Shown here: piece by piece, positions 39,784-47,622 of the stretch
Numbering within the stretch: position 1 is the stretch's first letter
Layout of the letters: each line of letters opens with the position of its first letter
Assembly (NCBI RefSeq): GCF_003002815.1
Contig: NZ_PVTF01000012.1
Coordinates: forward strand, 186,001 to 250,000
DNA length: 64,000 bases
Origin: Umezawaea tangerina
Lineage (GTDB): Bacteria; Actinomycetota; Actinomycetes; Mycobacteriales; Pseudonocardiaceae
Direction of reading: 5' to 3'
The notes under the pieces: model-generated
Database searches by the model: none
What the model saw: only the letters and a program-made list of their open reading frames with translations
What the model was told of the DNA's origin: nothing
Position numbers and translations under genes: made by a program

Positions 39784-40398
39784 TCACGAACGCGTCGCCG
39801 TGGGAGCCGGTTCGCGCAGCAGTTCGACGGCCAGCCAGGCGCAGCCCGCGGCGATGAGGACGCCGTGGGCGATGCGGAACGGGGCCGGGGTGAAGAACTG
39901 CGGGATGAACAGGGCGAAGCCGGTGGCCAGAGGCACCGCCGACCACCTGGGGAGGTGGCCGGAGCGGTGGACGTCGACGGCGGCGGTGATGGTGCCCACG
40001 GCGATCAGTGCCAGGCCCAGGACGAACATCGTGGCGGCGGCCGGGGTGTAGCGGATGGCGTCGACCATGGTGAGCAGGCCCAGGTCGTGGTCGGTGGCGA
40101 TCCGCTGGCCGATGGCGTGCAGGCCGAAGACCTCGGCGCCGTAGTACGGGAGCGTGAGGCCGACGCCCAGGTACGTGGTCAGGTGGGCGGTTCGGCCGAC
40201 GTGCAGCCCCTGCAACGCCAGGGGCAGCAGGATGAAGCCGAGGACGGCCGCCAGGTGGGCGGTGATCCAGGAGCCGGTGGCGAACGAGAGCGCGCCCGCC
40301 ATGGTTGTCTCGTCGACGTAGGGCCTGACCAGCGGGTAGGCGAGGAAGAGCAGGCCGGTCGCGGCGAAGGCGGCGGCGGTCTGGCGCGGGGTGGTCAT
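39784..40398 (-). CDS. Integral membrane protein, TetR-controlled
   Basis: 204 residues with about six membrane helices (AAAFAATGLLFLAYPLVRPYV, AHLAAVLGFILLPLALQGLHV, and others). No enzymatic motif is evident and I do not recognise a named family. AGGAG lies 5 nt before ATG 40398. It is divergent from a TetR gene, and two matching palindromes occupy the gap, so it is the probable repressed target. Likely a small transporter or stress-related membrane protein. Confidence 0.75.
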   Translation of the reverse strand: MTTPRQTAAAFAATGLLFLAYPLVRPYVDETTMAGALSFATGSWITAHLAAVLGFILLPLALQGLHVGRTAHLTTYLGVGLTLPYYGAEVFGLHAIGQRIATDHDLGLLTMVDAIRYTPAAATMFVLGLALIAVGTITAAVDVHRSGHLPRWSAVPLATGFALFIPQFFTPAPFRIAHGVLIAAGCAWLAVELLREPAPTATRS

Positions 40399-40426
40399 CG
40401 GCACTCCTGGAGGCGCTTGTCACTTT

Positions 40427-40488
40427 AGTGAGCGGTGCTCTCTCAGTGTTGACGAGTGCCCGGCCATCCGTCAAGAGCGGTGCTCACT
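40427..40488. promoter_or_regulatory. Twin TetR-type operators
   Basis: GAGCGGTGCTC occurs at 40430-40440 and again at 40475-40485, 45 bp apart. The sites extend to AGTGAGCGGTGCTCTCT and AGAGCGGTGCTCACT, near-palindromes with a 3-bp centre. They lie between the divergent membrane protein and TetR genes. Confidence 0.7.
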
Positions 40489-40504
40489 GAAGTTGCCGGC
40501 GCTC

Positions 40505-40510
40505 TAGACT
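40505..40510 (+). promoter_or_regulatory. -10 element, leaderless start of the TetR gene
   Basis: TAGACT ends 6 nt before the ATG at 40517; the same hexamer and spacing is used by the GntR gene at 33618. Confidence 0.55.
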
Positions 40511-40516
40511 CGGCCC

Positions 40517-41194
40517 ATGACCCCACGGCAATGGGCGCGCGAGCAGGCGATGGCCGACATCAAGCGGATCGCGCGGGAGCAGCTGGCGGTGCAGGGCGGG
40601 GCCGCGCTGTCGTTGCGGGCGATCGCGCGGGAGCTCGGGATCGTGTCGTCGGCGATGTACCGCTACGTGCCGAGTCGCGACGAGCTGCTGACGATGCTGA
40701 TCGAGGACGCCTACAACGCGGTCGGGGACGTGGCGGAGGCGGCGGACGCGGCCTGCGAGCGGGCCGACGTGGTGGGGCGCTGGAAGGCGATCGGGACGGC
40801 CGTGCGCGCGTGGGCGGTGGCGGTGCCGTCGGAGTACGCGCTGATCTACGGCAGTCCGGTACCCGGTTACGCGGCGCCGCCGGACCGGACGATCACGCCG
40901 GGGACGCGGGTGACGAGGCTGCTGATCGGGGTGATCAGCGAGGCCGATTCCGCTTACGCGGGGCCGAATCCGGTGATGGCGCCGCCGGTGCGGGAGGACG
41001 TGCGGGGGATCCGGGAGAGCCTCGGCGTGCGCGGGGACGACGACCTGGTGGCACGGGCGGTGCTGGCGTGGACGGCGGTGTTCGGGTTGATCAGCTTCGA
41101 GCTGTTCGGGCAGTTCGCGGGCGGGGTGCACGACCCCGCGGCGCACTTCGACCACCAGCTGGACCGGCTCGCGCTGCTCGTCGGATTGGCGTGA
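40517..41194 (+). CDS. TetR family transcriptional regulator
   Basis: 225 residues. The N-terminal TetR helix-turn-helix covers about 10-55 (ADIKRIAREQLAVQGGAALSLRAIARELGIVSSAMYRYVPSRDELLTMLIEDAY). The C-terminal ligand domain contains a conserved WxxxG-like region (EYALIYGSPVPGYAAPPDRT), as in the TetR_C_13/WHG-type subgroup. Probably represses itself and the divergent membrane protein through the two palindromes. Ligand unknown. Confidence 0.92.
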   Translation: MTPRQWAREQAMADIKRIAREQLAVQGGAALSLRAIARELGIVSSAMYRYVPSRDELLTMLIEDAYNAVGDVAEAADAACERADVVGRWKAIGTAVRAWAVAVPSEYALIYGSPVPGYAAPPDRTITPGTRVTRLLIGVISEADSAYAGPNPVMAPPVREDVRGIRESLGVRGDDDLVARAVLAWTAVFGLISFELFGQFAGGVHDPAAHFDHQLDRLALLVGLA

Positions 41195-41222
41195 TCACCC
41201 GTTCGCCGCAGGTCGGCGACCG

Positions 41223-41228
41223 TACGCT
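41223..41228 (+). promoter_or_regulatory. -10 element, leaderless start of the ArsR gene
   Basis: TACGCT ends 6 nt before the GTG at 41235; no ribosome site. Confidence 0.5.
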
Positions 41229-41234
41229 GGACGC

Positions 41235-41576
41235 GTGAGGCAGGAGCATCCCGACCTGGAGCGGGTGAAGCTGACGGACGTCATGAGCGCGCTCGGCGAC
41301 CCCGTCCGGATCGGCCTGGTGCGCGTGCTGTCCGACGGCGCGGAACGGGGCTGGGGCGAGCTGCGGGCGCCGGTGGCGAAGTCGACGTTGAGCCACCACC
41401 TGAAGACCTTGCGCAACGCCGGGCTGACCTGGACGCGCGAGGAGGGCACGCGGTGCTTCGTGCGGCTGCGGAGGGCCGAGGTCGACGCGCGGTTCCCCGG
41501 TCTGCTGGACGCGGTGCTGGCCGCCGCGGCGGCGGAAGGCGTCGGCGGGCACGTCGGGCTTTCGCCGACCGGCTGA
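41235..41576 (+). CDS. ArsR family transcriptional regulator
   Basis: 113 residues, single ArsR-type winged helix: VMSALGDPVRIGLVRVLSDGAERGWGEL, then KSTLSHHLKTLRNAGLTWTREEGTRCFVRLRR. The usual metal-binding cysteine motif of ArsR/SmtB (ELCVCDL) is absent, so it probably does not sense arsenite or zinc at that site. Follows the TetR gene by 40 bp but seems to have its own leaderless start. No target gene is obvious next to it. Confidence 0.9.
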   Translation: MRQEHPDLERVKLTDVMSALGDPVRIGLVRVLSDGAERGWGELRAPVAKSTLSHHLKTLRNAGLTWTREEGTRCFVRLRRAEVDARFPGLLDAVLAAAAAEGVGGHVGLSPTG

Positions 41577-41763
41577 CCGGTATGCGACCGGGTTCTACCC
41601 CACCGCGCCGCGCGCCGTGACCACGAAAGCGTTTTCCGCCTTGCCCGCGAGGAGAAACCCCCAGCAAGCGCGGCGTCACCGGCGGCAGTTCTGCCGGTCG
41701 TTCTGCCTGGCGTTCCGCCGTCCCGTTCGGTGCAGTGGGGCCCTACGGATGGAGGTTTCCCCA

Positions 41764-42177
41764 GTGCAGCAGGTTCTGCTCGATTTCCGCACCGCGCCAC
41801 CGGCCGGTGGTGGGGACACCGCGCACCTGGCCGCCTCCTCGGGCGCGCAGTTCCGCGGTGACCACTGGGTGCTGCGGGCGGGAGGTGAGGCGGTGATCGG
41901 CTTCTGCTGCTCGCCCGGCTCGCCGCTGGGACGGGTGACGCTGGTCGGGTCGCCGCGGCACGTGGCGCGCCGTCCCGTCGAGATCCGCATGGAGGCCAAC
42001 GGCACGCTCGTCTGGACGCGCGAGGGCCTGCCCAGCAGCCGGACGCGGGAGCTGGAGCGGTTCGACATCCCGGCGTCGGTGCTGCGGCCGGGCCAGAACG
42101 CCCTGACCGTGCGGAACTGCGGTCCCGAGGACTCGGTGTACCGCCTCTACAAGGTCTTCTTCGAGCCGTTGACCTAA
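41764..42177 (+). CDS. Hypothetical protein, beta-rich (137 aa)
   Basis: 137 residues with many beta strands (HWVLRAGGEAVIGFCCSPGSPLGRVTLVGS, PVEIRMEANGTLVWTREG, ALTVRNCGPEDSVYRLYKVFFEPL), resembling a jelly-roll or carbohydrate-binding-like sandwich. GTG 41764 has GGAGG 8 nt upstream; ATG 41749 in frame would place that site inside the gene. Not recognised as a named family. Confidence 0.6.
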   Translation: MQQVLLDFRTAPPAGGGDTAHLAASSGAQFRGDHWVLRAGGEAVIGFCCSPGSPLGRVTLVGSPRHVARRPVEIRMEANGTLVWTREGLPSSRTRELERFDIPASVLRPGQNALTVRNCGPEDSVYRLYKVFFEPLT

Positions 42178-42199
42178 CGTCCGGTCCACGGGCGCACGT

Positions 42200-42354
42200 C
42201 TGCGGCAGGTCGTGGTCGACAGCCACGAGCCCGCGCGGCTCGTCCGCTACTGAGCGGCGCTGCTCGGTGGCGAGACGGACGAGTCCGGCATCCCCCAGGT
42301 GGTGCGCGCCCCGGAGGGCGACGAGTTCTGCCTGGTGGGCGAGATCAGCGCTGC
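42200..42354 (+). pseudogene. VOC/glyoxalase-family remnant with in-frame stop
   Basis: A continuous reading frame gives RQVVVDSHEPARLVRY, stop, AALLGGETDESGIPQVVRAPEGDEFCLVGE. The pattern VVVD..EPARL..(F)W.ALLGGE...V..PEGDEFCLV is the VOC (glyoxalase_6-like) family motif. The stop replaces the usual Trp, consistent with a TGG to TGA change. The middle of the domain is missing and there is no start, so the gene is decayed. Confidence 0.65.
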
Positions 42355-42464
42355 ACCGCCCGCCACAGCTCCTCGCCGAACCTGATCGCCAGCAGCACCA
42401 GCAGGACGCCGAAGGTGAACGTCACCAGGCACCGCAGGACGATCCGCCAGGCAGGCCCCCGCAT
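42345..42464 (-). CDS. Single-helix small membrane protein (39 aa)
   Basis: 39 residues, basic start MRGPAWRIVLRC followed by one membrane helix (LVTFTFGVLLVLLAIRF) and a short polar tail (GEELWRAVQR). A strong GGGGAGG stands 4-5 nt before the ATG. It overlaps the end of the VOC remnant on the other strand. Small single-span proteins of this type are common in actinobacteria but rarely annotated. Function unknown. Confidence 0.55.
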   Translation of the reverse strand: MRGPAWRIVLRCLVTFTFGVLLVLLAIRFGEELWRAVQR

Positions 42465-42474
42465 CGCCCCTCCC

Positions 42475-43194
42475 CTACCCGGTCACGGCGGCGACCGCGG
42501 CGCGCAGCGCCCGCGCCGCGGCGGGGTCGCCCTCGATCGACAGGTCCTCTTCACCCGCGCGGCCCCACAGCCACAGGTCGACCGCCGAGGACGACCCGGT
42601 GACCACGGTGTCGGGGTCCGCGCCGTCGCAGAAGTCCACGACGCCGGGGTGCAGCGCGACCGTCCACTCGCGACCGGGCACGCGCAGCGCGACCGCACGG
42701 CCGTCCGCGTGCGCGCGCGGCGGCTGGTGGGTGCCGAGCCAGAGCCGGAGCACCTCGTCCACGCCGTCGGCGGCGAGCCGCGCGTCCAGCGGTGCCGCCA
42801 TCCCGGACGCGGCCTGCGCGTCGACCCGGTGCACCGCGGTCTCGTGCGCCATGCGCCGCAACCAGAAGCCCAGCGTCCGGTCCCCCGCGCACCACGTCGC
42901 CGCGGGCTCGGCCGCGCGCGCCGGGTCGAGCACGGCCAGCAGCGCGGCGACCCCGATCCGGTACCAGTCGAGGAGGTCGGTGTCCTCGGGGCAGTCGTCC
43001 CACGTCGTGGGCCTGCGGCCGGCGGTGATCCAGCGAGCCACCAGCCGGTGGACACCACCGAGGTGCCGGACGAGCCCGTCGACGGCCATCCCCGGACACC
43101 GGGGCACGGGGCGGTCGCGGGGCACTAGTCCGGCGGCCGCGGCGAAGGCCTCCGCGTCGGCCCGGAGCGCGCCCGCCAGCGCATGGGGGTCCAC
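42475..43194 (-). CDS. Maleylpyruvate isomerase-family mycothiol-dependent enzyme
   Basis: 239 residues: N-terminal DinB-like four-helix bundle with VDGLVRHLGGVHRLVARWI, typical of the mycothiol-dependent maleylpyruvate isomerase N-terminal domain (TIGR03083-type), including RRMAHETAVHRVDAQAA, which contributes metal-binding His residues. A C-terminal SCP2-like domain follows (VVTGSSSAVDLWLWGR). The real substrate is unknown for most members. The start is GTG 43194; the frame stays open far upstream, but that extension is antisense to the acetyltransferase gene. Its presence supports a mycothiol-making host. Confidence 0.85.
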   Translation of the reverse strand: MDPHALAGALRADAEAFAAAAGLVPRDRPVPRCPGMAVDGLVRHLGGVHRLVARWITAGRRPTTWDDCPEDTDLLDWYRIGVAALLAVLDPARAAEPAATWCAGDRTLGFWLRRMAHETAVHRVDAQAASGMAAPLDARLAADGVDEVLRLWLGTHQPPRAHADGRAVALRVPGREWTVALHPGVVDFCDGADPDTVVTGSSSAVDLWLWGRAGEEDLSIEGDPAAARALRAAVAAVTG

Positions 43195-43287
43195 GAGGGG
43201 CAGTGTCGCGGAGGAGCCGTCCGGTGACCAGACCTCCACCGGAAAATCCGTCGCGGCCGAGGTCGCGGGGGCGTATGACTTCGGGCC

Positions 43288-44493
43288 ATGGCCCTGACGA
43301 TCCGCACGCTGACCGACGAGGACTACCCGGAGTTCGGCCGGGTCGTCGAGGAGGCCTTCCTCGCGGACCCGGACGACTCGGACCACGATCTCGAGCGCCC
43401 GCTGTTCGACCTCGGCCGGGTGCACGGGATGTTCGACGGTGCCGAGATGGTCGGCTCCGCGGCCGTGGTCGGGCGGGAGATGACCGTGCCCGGCGGCCCC
43501 GTGCCGGTAGCCACCGTCACGTCCGTCGGTGTCAAGCCGGGGCACCGCAGGCGCGGTGTGCTCGGCGGGCTGATGCGCGCCCAGCTGCACGGCCTGCACG
43601 AGCAGGGCCGCGAGGCGTTCGCGGCGCTCTGGGCGTCCGAGGCGACGATCTACGGCCGCTACGGCTACGGCCTGGCCGCGCAGTTCAGCGACCTCCGGCT
43701 GACCAGGGGCGCCGCGTTCCACCCCGGCGTCGACGTCGGCACCGACCGGGTGCGCGAGGTGCCCCGCGAGGAGGCCATGCCGGTCATCCGCGCGCTCTAC
43801 GACCGGGTCGCACCGACCCGCACCGGCTTCCTGAGCCGCACGGACGCCGAGTGGGCCTACCACCTCGCCGACGGCGAGAAGCACCGCGGCGGGCTGACGC
43901 GGTACCGCTACGCCTTGCACCCCAACGGGTACGCGGTCTACCGGGTGCGGCACGCCAGGGGTGACCTCGGCCCGGCGCACGAGCTCAACGTCCGCGAGAT
44001 CACCGCGGCCGACGACCGGGCGTTCGCCGCGCTCTACCGGTACCTGCTCGACGTGGACCTGGTGGCCGAGCTGCGCTACTTCACCGGCTCGGGCGACCCG
44101 GTGCTGCACCTGCTCGCCAACCCCCGGCTGGCCAGGCGGGTCGACCGCGACTCGCTGTGGGTGCGGCTGGTGGACCTCGACCGCGCGCTGGTCCAGCGGC
44201 GGTACCTGTCCGATGTGGACGTCGTGCTCGACGTCACCGACGGCCTGTGCCCGTGGAACGCCGACCGCTGGCGGTTCACCGTGAAGTCGGGCGAGGCGGC
44301 CGTGCGCCGGGTCGCCGACGAACCGGACGTGGTGCTCGACGTCGCCGCGCTCGGGGCGGCGTTCCTCGGCGGCACCCGGCTGACCAGCCTGGCGGCCGCG
44401 CAGCACGTGCGCGAGCGGACGCCGGGTGCCGTGCGGGCGCTGTCGCACGCGTTCCTCGGCGACGTGGAGCCGCACTGCCCTGAAGTGTTCTGA
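43288..44493 (+). CDS. Eis-like GNAT family N-acetyltransferase
   Basis: 401 residues with the three-part plan of Eis: an N-terminal GNAT domain with the acetyl-CoA loop VTSVGVKPGHRRRGVLGGLMRAQL (pattern Q/RxxGxG/A), a second diverged GNAT domain (from about 170), and a C-terminal SCP2-like domain. The C-terminus is a carboxylate at Phe in PHCPEVF, as in Eis where it takes part in catalysis. Eis acetylates amines, including aminoglycosides in M. tuberculosis; here the substrate is unproven. The start overlaps no neighbour; TATGACT stands 7 nt before the ATG. Confidence 0.92.
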   Translation: MALTIRTLTDEDYPEFGRVVEEAFLADPDDSDHDLERPLFDLGRVHGMFDGAEMVGSAAVVGREMTVPGGPVPVATVTSVGVKPGHRRRGVLGGLMRAQLHGLHEQGREAFAALWASEATIYGRYGYGLAAQFSDLRLTRGAAFHPGVDVGTDRVREVPREEAMPVIRALYDRVAPTRTGFLSRTDAEWAYHLADGEKHRGGLTRYRYALHPNGYAVYRVRHARGDLGPAHELNVREITAADDRAFAALYRYLLDVDLVAELRYFTGSGDPVLHLLANPRLARRVDRDSLWVRLVDLDRALVQRRYLSDVDVVLDVTDGLCPWNADRWRFTVKSGEAAVRRVADEPDVVLDVAALGAAFLGGTRLTSLAAAQHVRERTPGAVRALSHAFLGDVEPHCPEVF

Positions 44494-44549
44494 GGGAACC
44501 GTTGACGGAGCGTCATCGTTGAGGGGGTATCTACCTCAGGAGGCATCCG

Positions 44550-45335
44550 GTGGGCACAGTCGTGTTGGTCGTGGTGGTGCTCGCGATCATCGGTGGCATC
44601 CTCTACCTGGTCAAGTCCGCCGGGGACACCAAGCGGCGCGAGCTGGAGGACGCGAAGTCCGAGGCCAGGCGCTGGGTCGAACGGCTCGGTGGCCAGGTGA
44701 TGAGCCTGAACGGCACCGACACCGCGTCCCGGCAGGCGATGGCGGACGCGTCGGAGCGGTTCACCGCCGCCGGGTCGCAGATGGAGCAGGCGCAGACGAA
44801 GGAGCAGGCGAGGCAGGTCACGCAGACCGCCATGGAGGGCCTGTACTACGTGCGCGCGGCCCGTGTGGCCATGGACATGGACCCCGGTCCGGAGCTGCCC
44901 GACCTCACCGGCCAGAGCCGGGCGGGCTCGGTGTCGGAGGAGCGCGACGTGACGGTCGAGGGCCACGAGTACGCGGCCTCGCCGAAGCCCGGTTCGCGCA
45001 CCCCGCACTACTACCCCGGTGGTGTCGTCGCAGGTCGCCCGGTGCCGCAGGGCTGGTACAGCGAGCCGTGGTGGAAGCCCGCGCTCGTCGCGGGCGCCTG
45101 GGGCCTCGGGTCGTTCCTGCTGTTCGACGCGATGTTCTCCGGCATGCACGGGTACTCCGGCGACGCGATGGGCTCCGCCTACGCCGACGGCTACCAGGAC
45201 GGCATCGACGCGGGTGACGGCGGCGGGGACGGCGGCGGCTTCGACGACGGTGGCGGCTTCGACAGCGGCGGCTTCGACGCGGGCAGCGACGGGTTCGACG
45301 CCGGTGGTTTCGACATGGGCGGTTTCGACTTCTAG
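44550..45335 (+). CDS. Membrane-anchored protein with GGFD-rich tail (DUF1542-like)
   Basis: 261 residues: an N-terminal membrane helix (MGTVVLVVVVLAIIGGILYLV), a helical domain (about 25-115), a second hydrophobic helix near 175-195 (WWKPALVAGAWGLGSFLLFDAMF), and a C-terminal 50 residues made of Gly/Asp/Phe repeats (GGGFDDGGGFDSGGFDAG..., last residues GGFDF). AGGAGGCATCC leads to GTG 44550. Such Gly-rich tails resemble flexible or phase-separating segments. Similar proteins are annotated with DUF1542; function unknown. Confidence 0.7.
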   Translation: MGTVVLVVVVLAIIGGILYLVKSAGDTKRRELEDAKSEARRWVERLGGQVMSLNGTDTASRQAMADASERFTAAGSQMEQAQTKEQARQVTQTAMEGLYYVRAARVAMDMDPGPELPDLTGQSRAGSVSEERDVTVEGHEYAASPKPGSRTPHYYPGGVVAGRPVPQGWYSEPWWKPALVAGAWGLGSFLLFDAMFSGMHGYSGDAMGSAYADGYQDGIDAGDGGGDGGGFDDGGGFDSGGFDAGSDGFDAGGFDMGGFDF

Positions 45336-45495
45336 TCCACAGTGGACGTCCTGGGCCGTCCGCGGGTCGGATCTCGCCTTCCGCCTGCCCTCGCCACTTC
45401 CGGTGGCCGCCGACCGACGAGTCCGGGCCGTACGAGGTGGTCGCCGCCGCCCGCGCCGAGTTCCCGGATCTCGCCGAGGTGGTGCGGGGCCCGCC

Positions 45496-46305
45496 CTACA
45501 CCGGTTGGCAGGTCGGGCACCAGTACAGGTTGCGGCCCGCCAGGTCGCTCATCGCGACCGGCGTCCCGCAGACCAGGCAGGGCATCCCGGTGCGGCGGTA
45601 GACGTAGACCTCGCCGCCGTGCCGGTCCTGCCGCGGCGCCCGCCCGGTCGCCTCGGGCAGGTGCTCCGGCCGGACGGTGTCGATGCGGCCGACCTTCACC
45701 CCGTCGCGCATCAGGAACACCAGGTCCGCCCACATCAGGTCCCACAGCTCGCGGCCGATCGCCGTGCCCGCCGCGAGCGGGTGCACGCCGTGCCGGAACA
45801 GGACCTCCGCGCGGTAGACGTTGCCGACACCGGACAGCACCTTCTGGTCCAGCAGCAGCACGGCGATCGGCGTGCGCGACCGGGAGATCCTGGTGAACAC
45901 CCGGTCCGGGTCGGCGTCGCGGCGCAGCGGGTCCGGGCCCAGCCGCGCGTGCACGGCGGCGACCTCGACGTCGGTCAGCACCTCGCACGCCGTGGGCCCG
46001 CGCAGGTCGGCCCAGTGCGACTTGCCGACGATCCGCATCCGCACCTGCCCGACCGGGGCCGTGGCGGGCAGCACGTGCTCGTCGAAGGTCCCGTACAACC
46101 CCAGGTGGACGTGCACCGTGGCGTCCGGGCCGTAGACGTGGAACAGGTGCTTGCCGTGCGCCTCGGCGCGCCTGAGCACCCGACCGTCCACAAGGGACGC
46201 CGACGAGGCGAACCTCCCCTGCGGACTGGACACCTCCACCGGCGACCCGGCGAACCTGCGGTGGTGCAGCTTCGCGAGCCGGTGCAGCGTGTGGCCTTCG
46301 GGCAT
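45496..46305 (-). CDS. Fpg/Nei family DNA glycosylase (Nei2-like)
   Basis: 269 residues. The N-terminal PEGHTLHR contains the catalytic Pro and Glu of Fpg/Nei enzymes. The helix-two-turn-helix reads VLSGVGNVYRAEVLFRHGVHP. The C-terminal zinc finger is YRRTGMPCLVCGTPVAMSDLAGRNLYWCPTCQPV. It excises oxidised bases and nicks abasic sites. It corresponds to Rv2464c by order and length. Followed by a one-base gap after rpiB, with which it is cotranscribed. Confidence 0.95.
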   Translation of the reverse strand: MPEGHTLHRLAKLHHRRFAGSPVEVSSPQGRFASSASLVDGRVLRRAEAHGKHLFHVYGPDATVHVHLGLYGTFDEHVLPATAPVGQVRMRIVGKSHWADLRGPTACEVLTDVEVAAVHARLGPDPLRRDADPDRVFTRISRSRTPIAVLLLDQKVLSGVGNVYRAEVLFRHGVHPLAAGTAIGRELWDLMWADLVFLMRDGVKVGRIDTVRPEHLPEATGRAPRQDRHGGEVYVYRRTGMPCLVCGTPVAMSDLAGRNLYWCPTCQPV

Positions 46306-46306
46306 G

Positions 46307-46792
46307 TCAGGGCAGCGGCGGGACGACGTGCGTGTCCTCGTACTCGGCGAGGATGCCGATGCGGCGGGCGTGCCGCTCCTCCTCCGAGAACGGGGTGGTG
46401 AGGAAGGCCTCGACGATCGCGACCGCCTCCTCCTCCGTGTGCATCCGCGCGCCGACGCCGATCAGCTGGGCGTCGTTGTGCTGGCGGCACAGCTTCGCGG
46501 TCTCGACGCTCCACGCCAACGCGGCACGGGCACCGGGCACCTTGTTCGCGGCGATCTGCTCGCCGTTGCCGGAACCGCCGATCACCAGGCCGAGGCTGCC
46601 CTTGTCGGCGACGACGCTGGTCGCGGTCGCGACGCAGAAAGCCGGGTAGTCGTCCTCGGCGTCGTACACAGCCGGGCCGACGTCGACCACCTCGTAGCCG
46701 GTGGCCGTGAGGTGCTGGACGAGGTGGGACTTCAGCTCGAAGCCCGCGTGGTCGGATCCAAGGTAAACGCGCACGTCCGGGGAGTCTGCCAT
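46307..46792 (-). CDS. rpiB: Ribose-5-phosphate isomerase B
   Basis: 161 residues of the RpiB/LacAB fold: VYLGSDHAGFELKSHLVQHL at the start, GSGNGEQIAANKVPGARAAL as the phosphate-binding loop, and RQHNDAQLIGVGARMHTEEEA. It interconverts ribose-5-phosphate and ribulose-5-phosphate in the pentose phosphate pathway. In actinobacteria the catalytic base is a Glu, consistent with GNGEQ here instead of the Cys of E. coli RpiB. ATG 46792 is preferred to the longer frame. It is the first gene of a two-gene unit with the glycosylase. Confidence 0.96.
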   Translation of the reverse strand: MADSPDVRVYLGSDHAGFELKSHLVQHLTATGYEVVDVGPAVYDAEDDYPAFCVATATSVVADKGSLGLVIGGSGNGEQIAANKVPGARAALAWSVETAKLCRQHNDAQLIGVGARMHTEEEAVAIVEAFLTTPFSEEERHARRIGILAEYEDTHVVPPLP

Positions 46793-46814
46793 CCCGTGCC
46801 GGCAAGCTTGCAGC

Positions 46815-47531
46815 ATGTTCGGTCAAGAGGGGTTCGGGCTGCGGCTCGAATGGGGTGGCGAGGGCGTGACGGCGCTGGGCGGGCTGTGCGCCGTGCTCGT
46901 GGTGGTCGACGTGCTGTCGTTCACCACTTCGGTCGACGTGGTCGTCGGCAGGGGCTCGGAGGTCAGACCCGTCCGGTGGCTCGACCGGGAGTCGGCCGAT
47001 CCCACCTGGTCGCTGCGGCCGTCGTCGCTCACCGGCGTCCCCCCAGGTCAGGTGCTGGACCTGCCCTCGCCGAACGGGGCGACGCTGTGCACGTTGGCGG
47101 ACAGCACCGGGGCGGCCGTGCTGGCGGGGTGCCTGCGCAACGCGGGCGCGGTGGCGCGGGTGGCGCTGGAGATCGCGGACGGGCGGCCCATCGGCCTGAT
47201 CCCCGCTGGCGAGCGGTGGGGGATCGACATCAACACGACCAAGTCGGAGCAGTTCTTCGGGCCGCTGCGACCGTGCGTGGAGGACTTCATGGGGGCCGGG
47301 GCGATCCTGGCGGCGCTGCTGGAGCAGGGGGCGGGCGGGGCGTCGGTGGAGGCGCAGGTGGCGGCGGACGCGTTCCGGAGCATGGCGCCGAGGCTGGAGG
47401 AGGTCGTGGCGGAGTCGGTGTCGGGGCGGGAGCTGATCGGGGCGGGGCACGCGGGGGACGTGGAGATGGCGACGCTGGTGGACGTGAGCGAGGCGGCGCC
47501 GCGGCTGGTGGACGGCGTGCTGCGGGGGTGA
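46815..47531 (+). CDS. ComB family 2-phosphosulfolactate phosphatase-like protein
   Basis: 238 residues of the ComB family: VVVDVLSFTTSVDVVVGRG at the start, SPNGATLC as a conserved loop, and IGLIPAGERWG, CVEDFMGAGAIL near the middle. ComB in methanogens removes phosphate from 2-phospho-3-sulfolactate during coenzyme M synthesis; in actinobacteria, which lack that pathway, the substrate is unknown. Divergent from rpiB with a 22-bp gap between start codons. Confidence 0.85.
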   Translation: MFGQEGFGLRLEWGGEGVTALGGLCAVLVVVDVLSFTTSVDVVVGRGSEVRPVRWLDRESADPTWSLRPSSLTGVPPGQVLDLPSPNGATLCTLADSTGAAVLAGCLRNAGAVARVALEIADGRPIGLIPAGERWGIDINTTKSEQFFGPLRPCVEDFMGAGAILAALLEQGAGGASVEAQVAADAFRSMAPRLEEVVAESVSGRELIGAGHAGDVEMATLVDVSEAAPRLVDGVLRG

Positions 47532-47570
47532 GCCGCCGGACCCCACCCGCCTGCGCTGTGACACCTGACA

Positions 47571-47614
47571 CGCGGAACGCCCCCTGGCGTGTCGCACCAC
47601 GGGGGCGTTCCGCG
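47571..47614. terminator. Bidirectional terminator
   Basis: A perfect 14-bp inverted repeat CGCGGAACGCCCCC/GGGGGCGTTCCGCG with a 16-nt loop between the convergent comB-like and nitroreductase genes. No T run, as is common for strong GC-rich terminators in these bacteria. Confidence 0.75.
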
Positions 47615-47622
47615 TCGGGGAC

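Noticed and set aside
43195-44475. Upstream extension of the maleylpyruvate isomerase-like frame to 666 codons
   Set aside because: The extension is antisense to the Eis-like gene and has no conserved features.
45336-45495. Possible gene fragment (frame reading YEVVAAARAEFPDLAEVVRGPP)
   Set aside because: Too short, no start, overlapping the glycosylase 3' end; no family could be supported.
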